Assembly (NCBI GenBank): GCA_021852225.1
Contig: JAJZOA010000301.1
Coordinates: 1-22,304, forward strand
Length of the DNA stretch: 22,304 nt
Origin: Planctomycetota bacterium
GTDB lineage: Bacteria > Planctomycetota > Phycisphaerae > WQYP01
Reading direction: 5' to 3'
Shown here piece by piece: positions 1-7,144 of this stretch (within the stretch, counting starts at the first letter, position 1; every line of letters begins with the position of its first letter). The position numbers were made by a program, and so were the translations under genes. The notes under the pieces were generated by a model. It searched no databases and was not told where the DNA came from. It was given only the letters and a program-made list of their open reading frames with translations.

Positions 1-281
1 ATATTCCCCACCTGCAAGCGGATGCGACAGAATACCTCGCGCGGTACCACGCGGATGGCAAAGGCTCACCATTGGTGTTTCTGGTTTCAGAACAGGCGTA
101 TATTCATGCGTGGCTGCTATCGCCAAAACCGGCACAAAAGGCCCGCATCATTAACACTGCTGGCTGGATGGCCAACTGGTACCCAAAAATAGTGGCCAAT
201 GCAGGCAAGCTTGGTCCACAGATAAGCCATGAATGGTTACAATGGCAACGGCTTGAAAGAATGGTGCCGGCTGGTAAATGA
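1..281 (+). CDS. C-terminal end of an unknown protein (5' end outside window)
   Basis: The reading frame is open from base 3 to the TGA at 279-281, giving about 92 residues that end in MVPAGK. It is read as the tail of a gene starting before the window because the frame has no stop up to the edge and no good start inside it. I do not recognise the family. The tail is mixed hydrophilic and aromatic (NTAGWMANWYPKIV) and does not look like a membrane segment, so it does not resemble the four-helix MauE that precedes mauD in classical mau clusters. The stop overlaps the next ATG as ATGA, so translation of the MauD-like gene is probably coupled to it. The last 48 codons or so lie inside the 151-bp direct repeat that recurs at 9802-9952. 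Confidence 0.6.
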   Translation, partial: IPHLQADATEYLARYHADGKGSPLVFLVSEQAYIHAWLLSPKPAQKARIINTAGWMANWYPKIVANAGKLGPQISHEWLQWQRLERMVPAGK

Positions 282-287
282 CGGGTT
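137..287 (+). repeat. 151-bp direct repeat, copy 1
   Basis: Bases 137-287 match 9802-9952 at a constant offset of 9665 with a single difference (T at 200, C at 9865). After 287 the two copies share only a short GGGGATG run with a one-base indel, then diverge. The repeat covers the last 48 or so codons of the upstream unknown gene and the start codon of the MauD-like gene. The sequence on the left differs between the copies, so the breakpoint lies inside the coding region. Confidence 0.95.
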
Positions 288-934
288 ATGGGGATGGCAA
301 ATTGGATGCGACGAGTTTTCAGGTTTCGCCGGCAGGCCGCCGACAGCGGTCCGCGATGGTAATCTGGGCTACGATCAACTCAATTGGTCTTCTGCTGTTA
401 GCCAACGTGCTTTATGTCGCGCTTCGACAGATCGGCCTGATGCTCGGGCGTCTTGGCCCGGTCGGGGCTCGTAGCACCGCCGATCTCTCGCCGCGCATAG
501 GTGAATACATTTCGCAATACACGGCGAGGATCGCGTTGGAGCAAAGCGATCTATCAACTCTTTATTTATTCGCCGGTAGGTCGTGCTCCGTTTGCGGTGC
601 TGTTCGTGAAGCGGCGGAGGCATTAGTTCCGCAATGGCGAGGGGTGGTGCGGATCGTCATGATCTATGACAAACTGCCGATCGGTGGGTCGCCGCCCAAA
701 AGCCATGGACTCATTTTGGCGGAGGACACAGCGCTGCGAGGCGATTTGGGTATTGGATTCGTTCCATTTGGGGTGCTGGTTGATGCGGGGGAAAAAGTTT
801 TAGCTCGGGGGCTGGTTAATGAGATCAGCCACGTCGAAAGTCTGCTCGAGGCGGCTGGTGATCTGGCGGAGTCCGCAGCATCTGCCAGTCCGCTGGCAGA
901 CATGCCTGCGGCAGAGGTTGCCAAGGCTCGGTAA
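278..934 (+). CDS. MauD-like membrane-anchored thioredoxin-fold protein
   Basis: This 218-residue protein resembles MauD, which is needed to form the multiple disulfides of the methylamine dehydrogenase light chain in the periplasm. A membrane anchor at about residues 27-49 is followed by RQIGLMLGRLGPVGA, matching the anchor-proximal segment of MauD (RQVG...RIAPAGA). The redox motif is CSVC (C103, C106) in a strand-turn LYLFAGRSCSVC, like the MauD pattern FFLSPTCPVC. The cis-proline loop is FVPFGVLVD (P163), followed by the MauD-like stretch ARGLVNEISHVESLLEA at 177-193. The C-terminal 25 residues are Ala-rich and look unstructured. The start is the ATG of an ATGA overlap with the preceding gene. 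The next gene encodes a MauA-like protein, the natural client of a MauD. The family call comes from motifs recalled from MauD sequences, and no search was run. Confidence 0.85.
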   Translation: MTGYGDGKLDATSFQVSPAGRRQRSAMVIWATINSIGLLLLANVLYVALRQIGLMLGRLGPVGARSTADLSPRIGEYISQYTARIALEQSDLSTLYLFAGRSCSVCGAVREAAEALVPQWRGVVRIVMIYDKLPIGGSPPKSHGLILAEDTALRGDLGIGFVPFGVLVDAGEKVLARGLVNEISHVESLLEAAGDLAESAASASPLADMPAAEVAKAR

Positions 935-961
935 GAAGGAATTTAAGAAAGGGAATCTGAA

Positions 962-1570
962 ATGACAGATTGGGATGGTTTTGATCGCAACCTGGCCCGC
1001 AAGCTCACACGTCACACGAGATTGGCGAGCCGTCGGATGTTTCTTTCGAGGCTCAGCAGAGGCATATTCGGGGCTGCGGGCATAGTCATCGCCACAAAGG
1101 TGGAGCTCTTCGAGATTACAAAATCTCAAGCCGACAGCGCCTCCCTGAATCTTGCGGCACCGCCGGCAAATGTCGTGGCACCCCCCAATCCGAACCCGCT
1201 TCCTTGGAATTGGTGCGGCCTGCACGGCCACGTGTGTTCGGCCACGTGCACGGCTCCAGGTGGCTACACAAGTCAAGGGTATGGTTGGGTTCAGTGTTGC
1301 CAAAACCCCGCAGATTCGAAATGGTACTGCTGCACCTACAGCGACCTTTGCAGCACGACGCCGCCGTCGCCGAAAGACGTGGCGGGCTGTACCGGTACGA
1401 CGCCCTGCGGTCCCATGTGGTGTGCTCAACCCAGCTCAGGTGCCAGAGGATATTATATATGCACGAATATATCCTGCGGCAACGCGGGCAGCGGAACCGA
1501 TTCCGGCTGCACCGGCGGTTGCAACCCCACTCAATTCGGCGGTGATCGGTGCGACCAGGAAAATTGTTGA
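962..1570 (+). CDS. Methylamine dehydrogenase light chain (MauA)-like, putative TTQ protein
   Basis: This 202-residue protein has 17 cysteines and a Tat-type leader (SRRMFLSR, residues 23-30, then a hydrophobic run), as MauA does. The core aligns with the MADH light chain in order: WCGLHGHVC (84-92) with HCSIDGNIC; GWVQCCQNPADSKWY (108-122) with SWVASCYNPTDGQSY; TYSDLC (125-130) with AYRDCC; MWCAQ (152-156) with IWCFG; YYICTNIS (164-171) with TYHCTIS. W109 and W153 therefore fall on the two tryptophans (Trp57, Trp108 in Paracoccus) that are cross-linked into TTQ. D128, Y165 and T168 match Asp76, Tyr119 and Thr122. H88 replaces Asp32. A Cys-rich tail of about 30 residues (C172, C183, C187, C197, C202) extends past the usual end. 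The upstream MauD-like gene fits disulfide assembly. The substrate is unknown, and catalytic activity is inferred. Confidence 0.82.
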   Translation: MTDWDGFDRNLARKLTRHTRLASRRMFLSRLSRGIFGAAGIVIATKVELFEITKSQADSASLNLAAPPANVVAPPNPNPLPWNWCGLHGHVCSATCTAPGGYTSQGYGWVQCCQNPADSKWYCCTYSDLCSTTPPSPKDVAGCTGTTPCGPMWCAQPSSGARGYYICTNISCGNAGSGTDSGCTGGCNPTQFGGDRCDQENC

Positions 1571-1619
1571 TCGAGTTCCGCTTGCCCCACTTAAATCGGC
1601 TATTTGAAGGGTGTCGAAG

Positions 1620-2771
1620 ATGCGAATGTTCCGCAGAATCATTTTCTTTCCGATACAACGACGGTTGACCGTCCTCGTCTGGCTGGCCGTGGTCGTTCAA
1701 TGCGGCCTCGCATACGCTCATTCGGCTTCGCTGCTGATGCTAGCCAGGAAAGGATGGACCCTACAGACTCTCCGCGAGGCGGGGGCCTTGCGTCAGATGC
1801 ATTTGTTTCATGGCGTGATTTCGTTTGGTGTCGCTGGCAAGACATTGGCCGTCGTGGGTGTCAGACCCGGGGCAAATGGTTCTTCGCCGAAATTGGCCTT
1901 CACGCTCTGGAATACGACGACCATGACGACGATATCAAAGGGTGCAGCCGGCGCGTTAAGATTCATGCCGCCGCCTCCCATTGCGGGCATTCAAGAAGGG
2001 GTCGGCATCGTGGGAGCCGGAGCGTATTTCCAAGCATGGAAGCTGCGAAAAGCGGGGAATCCGGCTTCACTTTCACCGGAGAAGAGTTGGATTGCATGCG
2101 TCAACACAAGAACCGGTGTTACCGCGGGTAAATTATCGCTTCCCCTCAAGAAGCAAAGCGATCCGCTTTTCCGGGCTGTAACTGTGCCGCGCGGCGTAAT
2201 ATTCTATTGCGCATGCGGCAGGAAACACGCAAGGGCCTGGTGGTATACGCCTTCCACCGGCGCGATCTCCCGACGAATCCTGCGGTCGGTTCCGAAGGGC
2301 GGCGGGCTGGTTTATGCGAGCCGATATGGCCTGGTTGCCTGGGACCGCCATGGAGGCTTCAAGCGGCTCGCGCAAGCGAACATGGCCACGGCCAGAAAGA
2401 GGGTGTTCGCCGGGCCACCTGGAATCGCCAATGCGCACGTCGTGTACGTTGGTGGCAGGCCCCTCCTGGCTTGCGTTGCCTTCCTGGGCGGTACCGGCAA
2501 TCCTGCTCCGCGGCCTGCGCAGACCGTGCTTTACATGTACGATTTAGGCGCACATAAAGTGCTATGGAGCAAAACATTCCGTGGCACTTTTGGGTCGCTG
2601 GCAAAATCTTTTGCCGCTTCACCTGGCGGCAACTTGTTTACCTTCATCAATTGGCGGCGGCAAACAATCCAGTTCTATAACCACCGCAACGGGCAGTTGA
2701 CTGAGGTCCGTCTCCCATCGGAATACCAGGCTTCGTCCCTCCGCTACGACCGGGTCATATCGGTACGGTAG
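1620..2771 (+). CDS. Secreted beta-propeller-like protein, candidate heavy-chain (MauB-like) partner
   Basis: The 383-residue product starts at ATG 1620, about 9 nt after GAAGG; the upstream GTG at 1611 would add only three residues. A signal peptide covers residues 1-33 (cleavage after LAYA). The rest is strand-rich with recurring blade-like units, such as VLYMYDLGAHKVLWSKTF followed by SPGGNLFTFI and TIQFYNHRNGQLTEV. That is the same layout as the last two blades of the MADH heavy chain (VVVLDAKTGERLAKF, then TLYIHDAESGEEL). The mature length of about 350 fits a seven-bladed propeller. Placed directly after the MauA-like gene, it is the best candidate for a large subunit, although classical mauB precedes mauE-D-A. 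Overall similarity to MauB is weak by eye, and an unrelated propeller cannot be excluded. Confidence 0.55.
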   Translation: MRMFRRIIFFPIQRRLTVLVWLAVVVQCGLAYAHSASLLMLARKGWTLQTLREAGALRQMHLFHGVISFGVAGKTLAVVGVRPGANGSSPKLAFTLWNTTTMTTISKGAAGALRFMPPPPIAGIQEGVGIVGAGAYFQAWKLRKAGNPASLSPEKSWIACVNTRTGVTAGKLSLPLKKQSDPLFRAVTVPRGVIFYCACGRKHARAWWYTPSTGAISRRILRSVPKGGGLVYASRYGLVAWDRHGGFKRLAQANMATARKRVFAGPPGIANAHVVYVGGRPLLACVAFLGGTGNPAPRPAQTVLYMYDLGAHKVLWSKTFRGTFGSLAKSFAASPGGNLFTFINWRRQTIQFYNHRNGQLTEVRLPSEYQASSLRYDRVISVR

Positions 2772-2808
2772 TCTGGATTGAGGGTGGGGCTGCACCAGGG
2801 CGAATGAA

Positions 2809-3900
2809 ATGCATAGGCCGCAGGGCAAAATATTACCTTCCGAAGTGCGCAGGTACCGAATACCTGCGGTCTTCGCGCTCCTGCTGGCGGCTGCGGTCGC
2901 CACCGCGTTGCTTTGGGCCGCCGATCAATTTGGTTCGCCGCCATCCAACAGCTATACTGATTCCATAAGCCCATCGCAGCCTTCGACAGGCTCAAGCGCC
3001 GGTCTGGAGTTTACGCCGAAGATCGCGGGTTATTGGAGCGTTTCCACGAGTTGCACAGTGACAGTTACCGACACGAAGAACAACGAGAAATGGAGCGGCA
3101 GCGCCAACTGCGGGCCGGATAATTTGACCAGCTATACGCTGGATATTACCTATACCGGCCCGGTGGTTGGACAAACCAATCCCGACAGTGGTACGGTGGT
3201 GACCAACGGGCAAAGCAATGTTCACGCCGGCTGGCCGATACAGCTCGGCGCGGTGCTCGCTCCCTCTGATCTGGCCGGTCAGTTTACCTGGACCATTCAA
3301 GGTGCGGGTGGGAACGGCTCAGCGGCAATCGGCGGTTATAACCCAACCACTGATGCCACGCAGGTTGTCACCCTTGATCCAGCAACAGTTACAGCGGCGG
3401 CCCTCACCACCTATTACTACACGGAATCCGGAACATTCAATGCCAGTTTATCACCGCAAGGGGAGAACATTTCGGCCAAAACGACATTTATCGTTACAAA
3501 ACCCAAGATACGAATTTCGACTCAGACACCTGTGGGCGTCGCGATAGGTCAATTCAAGATAAGTGGTTTAAATGTATATGGCGTCGGTTTCGGCCAGCCC
3601 ATTACGGTTAAAAACAACGATTCTGGCATCTATTTCAGCAATGACGACAGCCTACCGACACAATTTGCTGGAAAATTAGGCTGGGCTCAGGTCTACCAAC
3701 CCAATCGTACCTACACCACTGCGGGAGGGACTGTGTATCATTTGAACCAGCCGGGATTGGATACGCAATTCCCATATCAAAACGATGGAAGCGCCCGCAA
3801 TCCGGTGGCACAAGATCTCCCAGCCCAAGGTGTCGCTGGGGTCCAAGTAACAATTAACGACAAGGCTACTATGTGGATGATCTACCAGCCGTCGGTATAA
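2809..3900 (+). CDS. A-family secreted/anchored beta-rich protein, copy A1 (shortened by an in-frame TAA)
   Basis: The product is 363 residues with an N-terminal signal or anchor helix at about 18-36 (IPAVFALLLAAAVATALLW). A Ser/Pro linker (YTDSISPSQPS) leads into a beta-sandwich-like region containing TSYTLDITYTGPVV (107-120) and a later GWAQVYQP strand; the protein ends at ATMWMIYQPSV. It is a clear paralogue of A3 (7145-8461) over its whole length; bases 3122-3170 and 7401-7449 differ at only 2 of 49 positions. The TAA at 3898-3900 falls where A3 has Ala and A2 has Thr, without gaps, and homology continues in frame to 4089. I do not recognise the family. It is the first of three A genes alternating with B genes, just downstream of the MauA-like block. 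Confidence 0.7.
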   Translation: MHRPQGKILPSEVRRYRIPAVFALLLAAAVATALLWAADQFGSPPSNSYTDSISPSQPSTGSSAGLEFTPKIAGYWSVSTSCTVTVTDTKNNEKWSGSANCGPDNLTSYTLDITYTGPVVGQTNPDSGTVVTNGQSNVHAGWPIQLGAVLAPSDLAGQFTWTIQGAGGNGSAAIGGYNPTTDATQVVTLDPATVTAAALTTYYYTESGTFNASLSPQGENISAKTTFIVTKPKIRISTQTPVGVAIGQFKISGLNVYGVGFGQPITVKNNDSGIYFSNDDSLPTQFAGKLGWAQVYQPNRTYTTAGGTVYHLNQPGLDTQFPYQNDGSARNPVAQDLPAQGVAGVQVTINDKATMWMIYQPSV

Positions 3901-4092
3901 AATTCGATTTGGATACCAATCGCCAGCCAAGAATGGTGGTGGGCAGCGACAATTGTTCCCAAAGCTGCGGGAAGTAACACATGGGTATTCGTAGGCAATC
4001 CGACGCACTATTCCGCGCCAACAAAAACGCCATCCAATGAAACAAACGTGTTTCCAACTTGGTCGGGATTACTTTCCCACCAGTGGCACTGA
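3901..4092 (+). pseudogene. In-frame 3' remainder of A1 beyond the TAA
   Basis: The frame of A1 continues for 63 codons after its TAA to a TGA at 4090-4092. The translation begins NSIWIPIASQEWWW and ends FPTWSGLLSHQWH. It aligns with the C-terminus of A3 (GSIWVPIDSVDWNW ... FPTWSIL) and of A2 (GAIDIPLESCPWHW ... YPEWSQIL). Conservation of the W-rich motif and the FPTWS motif shows that this stretch was coding. Either A1 suffered one nonsense change, or the stop is read through. No separate start codon with a ribosome site is apparent. Confidence 0.75.
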
Positions 4093-4129
4093 AGACTGTG
4101 CAGCACAGGTGATTTTAAAGAGAATATGT

Positions 4130-5197
4130 ATGATACGATCAATAAAACGCATCCCGTTTATTGTGGTCTGTCTTGCCTTCATAGCTATTCCCATGACGGT
4201 TTCGCTGGGCCTTCCAGCTAATCGACCATGGAAATGGGGGCCACCGAAAGATGGAATTCAACTTGCGTTACGCCCAACCAGACGCAGTTTCCACGGCGGG
4301 CAAAGGGTGGAGCTGATTGCCAAGGTGCGAAATTCAAGCCAGCAACCTTGGCGGCTGTGGTGGCCTTCCAGTTTTGGTGAATTCTCTATCAGCTTTTCCC
4401 TAACCGGGCCAGAGGACAGCGACACCGGGCTGACGGCATATGAGGCTTACATATCCCAATCTCCGCCTGGCGGTAGCTCCGGCTGGGTGGATATCAAACC
4501 CGGACAAACCTACGCTGCGGGAGAATATGTCCTGAATCATCATTTCGATATAACATTACCCGGAATTTATCGCACGGTTGGTAATTGTGGGCCAAAATCT
4601 GCACCAATTCCAATTCGGATAGCCTCTCCTAAAGCAATACGTGGGTTGGCGTTAGTGCAGACTTCGCCGGCAAAGGGTTATAAATGGGGGCCAATTTGCC
4701 ATGGTATGCAGTTGGGCATCAAGCCAACCGCCGAAGCGATCAAGCAGTTTGCACCCATCCGTGTCACGGTTGAGATTCGCAACACTGGCGCCGGAGCGCA
4801 TGTTATTCATCTTGTGGGACTTTGTGCAGCGGATTTTTCAAATATACAAGTATTCGGGCCGACAGGAGTAAGGTATCGCTCATATTCAACCGGAAAATAT
4901 CTCGTTTTCGGCAAAACCAAGTTGACTGCGTATGGTCGCTGGCTTAAGAAATACCCTGCCAAGTCCGAGGGTGGCAAGTCAGACATCCTTCTTCCGGGAA
5001 AGGTTTATGCTTATGCCAAACCATTGTTAATCAGCCGCCGATTCGACCTGACGCTTCCAGGTATTTATCGCATACAGATTCGGCTTGCTGACACCGGCTT
5101 AAAATCAGGAACCATTGGCGAGGCCATCTACGACAATGACTTTTTCCACAAGCCAAAGCCCAAATCTAAACCTAAGTCTGTAACAGGCCAACGCTAA
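4130..5197 (+). CDS. B-family secreted protein with two Ig-like (BsuPI-like) domains, copy B1
   Basis: The start is ATG 4130, preceded by TAAAGAGA; the frame is open further upstream but lacks a better start. The product is 355 residues. A signal peptide (MIRSIKRIPFIVVCLAFIAI) is followed by two copies of a domain of about 150 residues, each opening with KWGP and G(I/M)QL (35-38, 185-188) and closing with HHFDITLPGIYR (137-148) or RRFDLTLPGIYR (303-314). The closing strand motif resembles that of intracellular proteinase inhibitor (BsuPI)-type Ig folds. A KLTAYGRWLKKYPAK segment (264-278) is shared with B2 and more loosely with B3. The C-terminus is a Lys/Pro-rich tail (341-350). It follows the A1 remainder by 37 nt. 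The function is unknown; an extracytoplasmic binding or structural role is inferred from the fold and signal peptide. Confidence 0.75.
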   Translation: MIRSIKRIPFIVVCLAFIAIPMTVSLGLPANRPWKWGPPKDGIQLALRPTRRSFHGGQRVELIAKVRNSSQQPWRLWWPSSFGEFSISFSLTGPEDSDTGLTAYEAYISQSPPGGSSGWVDIKPGQTYAAGEYVLNHHFDITLPGIYRTVGNCGPKSAPIPIRIASPKAIRGLALVQTSPAKGYKWGPICHGMQLGIKPTAEAIKQFAPIRVTVEIRNTGAGAHVIHLVGLCAADFSNIQVFGPTGVRYRSYSTGKYLVFGKTKLTAYGRWLKKYPAKSEGGKSDILLPGKVYAYAKPLLISRRFDLTLPGIYRIQIRLADTGLKSGTIGEAIYDNDFFHKPKPKSKPKSVTGQR

Positions 5198-5231
5198 GAT
5201 GCTATTTATAAGAAAAGAAAGGAGCGGTTGA

Positions 5232-5906
5232 ACCTTTATCAAAACCAAAATCCAAATATGTCTGGCCATGGCTGCAGCGGTTAATGCCCAGCAGGGCAAT
5301 GTGAGTTATACCGACGGCAGTTTCACCCTGCCGCCCGGCGTGCAGACCTTTGCAGGCGCCACAACCGACCTGGGCGGCGGTGCTCAGAGCCTTACCAGCC
5401 CGGTGTATACGCCACCCGCAAATTTTGCATTTACAATATTCAGCGGCACGACGTTCAACGGGACCAGTTATTTCGTGCAAGTATAAACGGAAAATGACCT
5501 TTGGACGGGCATCAATCCAATTCTTAACTTCACAGCCGCTGGTACGGGGCTCGACGGGACGGATCCCTACGACAAGAACCATTTAGTTGGCGGACAAGAT
5601 GATGTGCTTGACGGCCCGGATGAGACGACGGACGCCAAATCCAATCTGGTGAATTACTCGCAACTGACCATTGACGATTCCCCCGTGATGTGGGTGATGT
5701 ATACGCCAAAAATGACAGGGGCAATCGATATACCGCTGGAATCGTGCCCATGGCATTGGGGCGGAACGTTGACGTGGAATGTTGCGAACAAGGTGTGGAC
5801 GTTCGCCAACGCTTCGCCAGCGGCGGCGGGTGCGGCGGGATCCGGATCCACAGACAAATATCCGGAGTGGTCGCAGATTTTATCCGTGCCAACGCCTCCA
5901 CTTTAA
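5232..5906 (+). pseudogene. A-family copy A2, short and disrupted by an in-frame TAA
   Basis: One frame runs from after the TGA at 5229-5231 to TAA 5904-5906, interrupted by TAA at 5484-5486. The first part has a signal-like start (FIKTKIQICLAMAAAVNAQ) but no ATG, GTG or TTG before ATG 5268, which lies inside the hydrophobic run; AAAGGAGCGG at 5217-5226 is a good ribosome site with no matching start. The TAA lies in FVQV-stop, where A1 has WAQVY and A3 has WVQVY, so it replaces a conserved Tyr codon. Downstream, DDSPVMWVMYTPKMTG, a WHWGG motif and YPEWS match the A3 C-terminus. A2 lacks about 230 N-terminal residues present in A1 and A3, including the TSYTLDITYTG region. It is probably a decaying gene; two shorter products (5268-5486 and 5604-5906) are possible but unconvincing. 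Confidence 0.65.
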
Positions 5907-5925
5907 TTGATAAAGGATTGCAAAA

Positions 5926-7095
5926 ATGAGAATGGTTCTGAAAATCGTGGCAGTGGTCCTACTCTGGACGGCATACGCAGGGCCGGTGCGAGCGAACCCC
6001 ATGCACCCCGCGCAGAGAATCAAGGGTGTTTCACTTCTGATAAGGGCCAACCCGAAACAATTCATCGCGGGAGCGATGGTTCCGATTGTCGCTTCTTTCT
6101 CGAACAAGGGGAAACTTCCGCTTTGCTTTGTCCAATCCTACCCCGCGCGGTACACATTTCTGTTACGGGGTATCTTCGTCGCCGGGAACCTGCGAGTTTT
6201 CCATTTACGGTTTGGCCAGGAGTGTCGTGGCCAAATCGCTGTACCCCGCCACTGGTTCCCGCCAATCCAAGTTGTGATGTCCGGGAAGCAGGCGGAATAT
6301 TTCACCAACAGCGTGGGGAACCGAGCGGTGCTGGCTGGGCGTTTTCTGGACATGACGATGCCGGGCGAGTACCGGATTCAATTGCACACAAAATATGGCC
6401 TCCAATCCGCAGGTTCTGGGCCCATATCGGCTTGGCGTCGTCTCGGTCCACATCTCAGCCTGATTCAGGACGGAAGTGCCACCATTCACACAGTCCGCGG
6501 CCAGCCATGGCGTTGGCCACATGGCAGCAAGCCCATTCGCAGCAATTGGCTTAAGGTAACCGTGACCACTCCCTACCAGGAACTCCCGAAGCAAACGCTT
6601 ATCCAATCTGGCGGAGCTATGCCGACACCCCCCAAGAATGCCCGTGGAAGCGTCCAGGTACTGCTAACGAGTGCAAAGACGGGCGGGTCCGGGCCAATCA
6701 GCGTCCGCGCGGAATTCTCAAATCCCGGAAAGAGACCGGCGGTCGTGCGGCTCACCGGAAATCCATTTGCTGATTTCGCGGCAATGGATGTAACCGGTCC
6801 GAGTTACCCCGGTGAATACACTGTCGTGCAGGTGCCCAAGCCGCACAATGTCCCCTTCCTACGAAAAACGCCGACCCCACTCACCGCATACGGCAAATGG
6901 CTGGCCAAAAATCCGGCAAAGGCTAAGCTCGAATGGAAAAACTACACGCTTAAGCCCGGCATGGTATACAAATATGCCGAGCCGATAAATCTGAGCTGCC
7001 GGTTCGACATGAGCCTTTCCGGCGTCTATCGCGTTCGCGTCAGATTGGCCCACACGCACATCTGGTCACCTTGGGAAAAAATAATCGTTCCATAG
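5926..7095 (+). CDS. B-family secreted protein with two Ig-like domains, copy B2
   Basis: The product is 389 residues, starting at ATG 5926 after AAAGGA and 19 nt past the end of A2. A signal peptide (residues 1-23, cleavage near VRA) leads to two BsuPI/Ig-like domains. Their closing strands read GRFLDMTMPGEYR (138-150) and CRFDMSLSGVYR (358-369). The second domain carries LTGNPFADFA (276-285) and PLTAYGKWLAKNPAK (318-332), both recognisable in B3 and the latter in B1. A Pro-rich linker lies around 230-240. The reading frame is intact even though the adjoining A2 gene is broken. The function is unknown. Shared architecture makes it a paralogue of B1 and B3. Confidence 0.75.
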   Translation: MRMVLKIVAVVLLWTAYAGPVRANPMHPAQRIKGVSLLIRANPKQFIAGAMVPIVASFSNKGKLPLCFVQSYPARYTFLLRGIFVAGNLRVFHLRFGQECRGQIAVPRHWFPPIQVVMSGKQAEYFTNSVGNRAVLAGRFLDMTMPGEYRIQLHTKYGLQSAGSGPISAWRRLGPHLSLIQDGSATIHTVRGQPWRWPHGSKPIRSNWLKVTVTTPYQELPKQTLIQSGGAMPTPPKNARGSVQVLLTSAKTGGSGPISVRAEFSNPGKRPAVVRLTGNPFADFAAMDVTGPSYPGEYTVVQVPKPHNVPFLRKTPTPLTAYGKWLAKNPAKAKLEWKNYTLKPGMVYKYAEPINLSCRFDMSLSGVYRVRVRLAHTHIWSPWEKIIVP

Positions 7096-7144
7096 AACTG
7101 GCCGTTTTCCAACCGGCAAACCGGGGGGCGTGTCGTAAGGCGGT

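Noticed and set aside
3898..5486. Reassigned TAA (alternative genetic code) to explain the stops in A1 and A2
   Set aside because: TAA ends several intact genes here (934, 5197), and the two internal TAA codons align with different residues (Ala/Thr and Tyr), so a code change is not supported.
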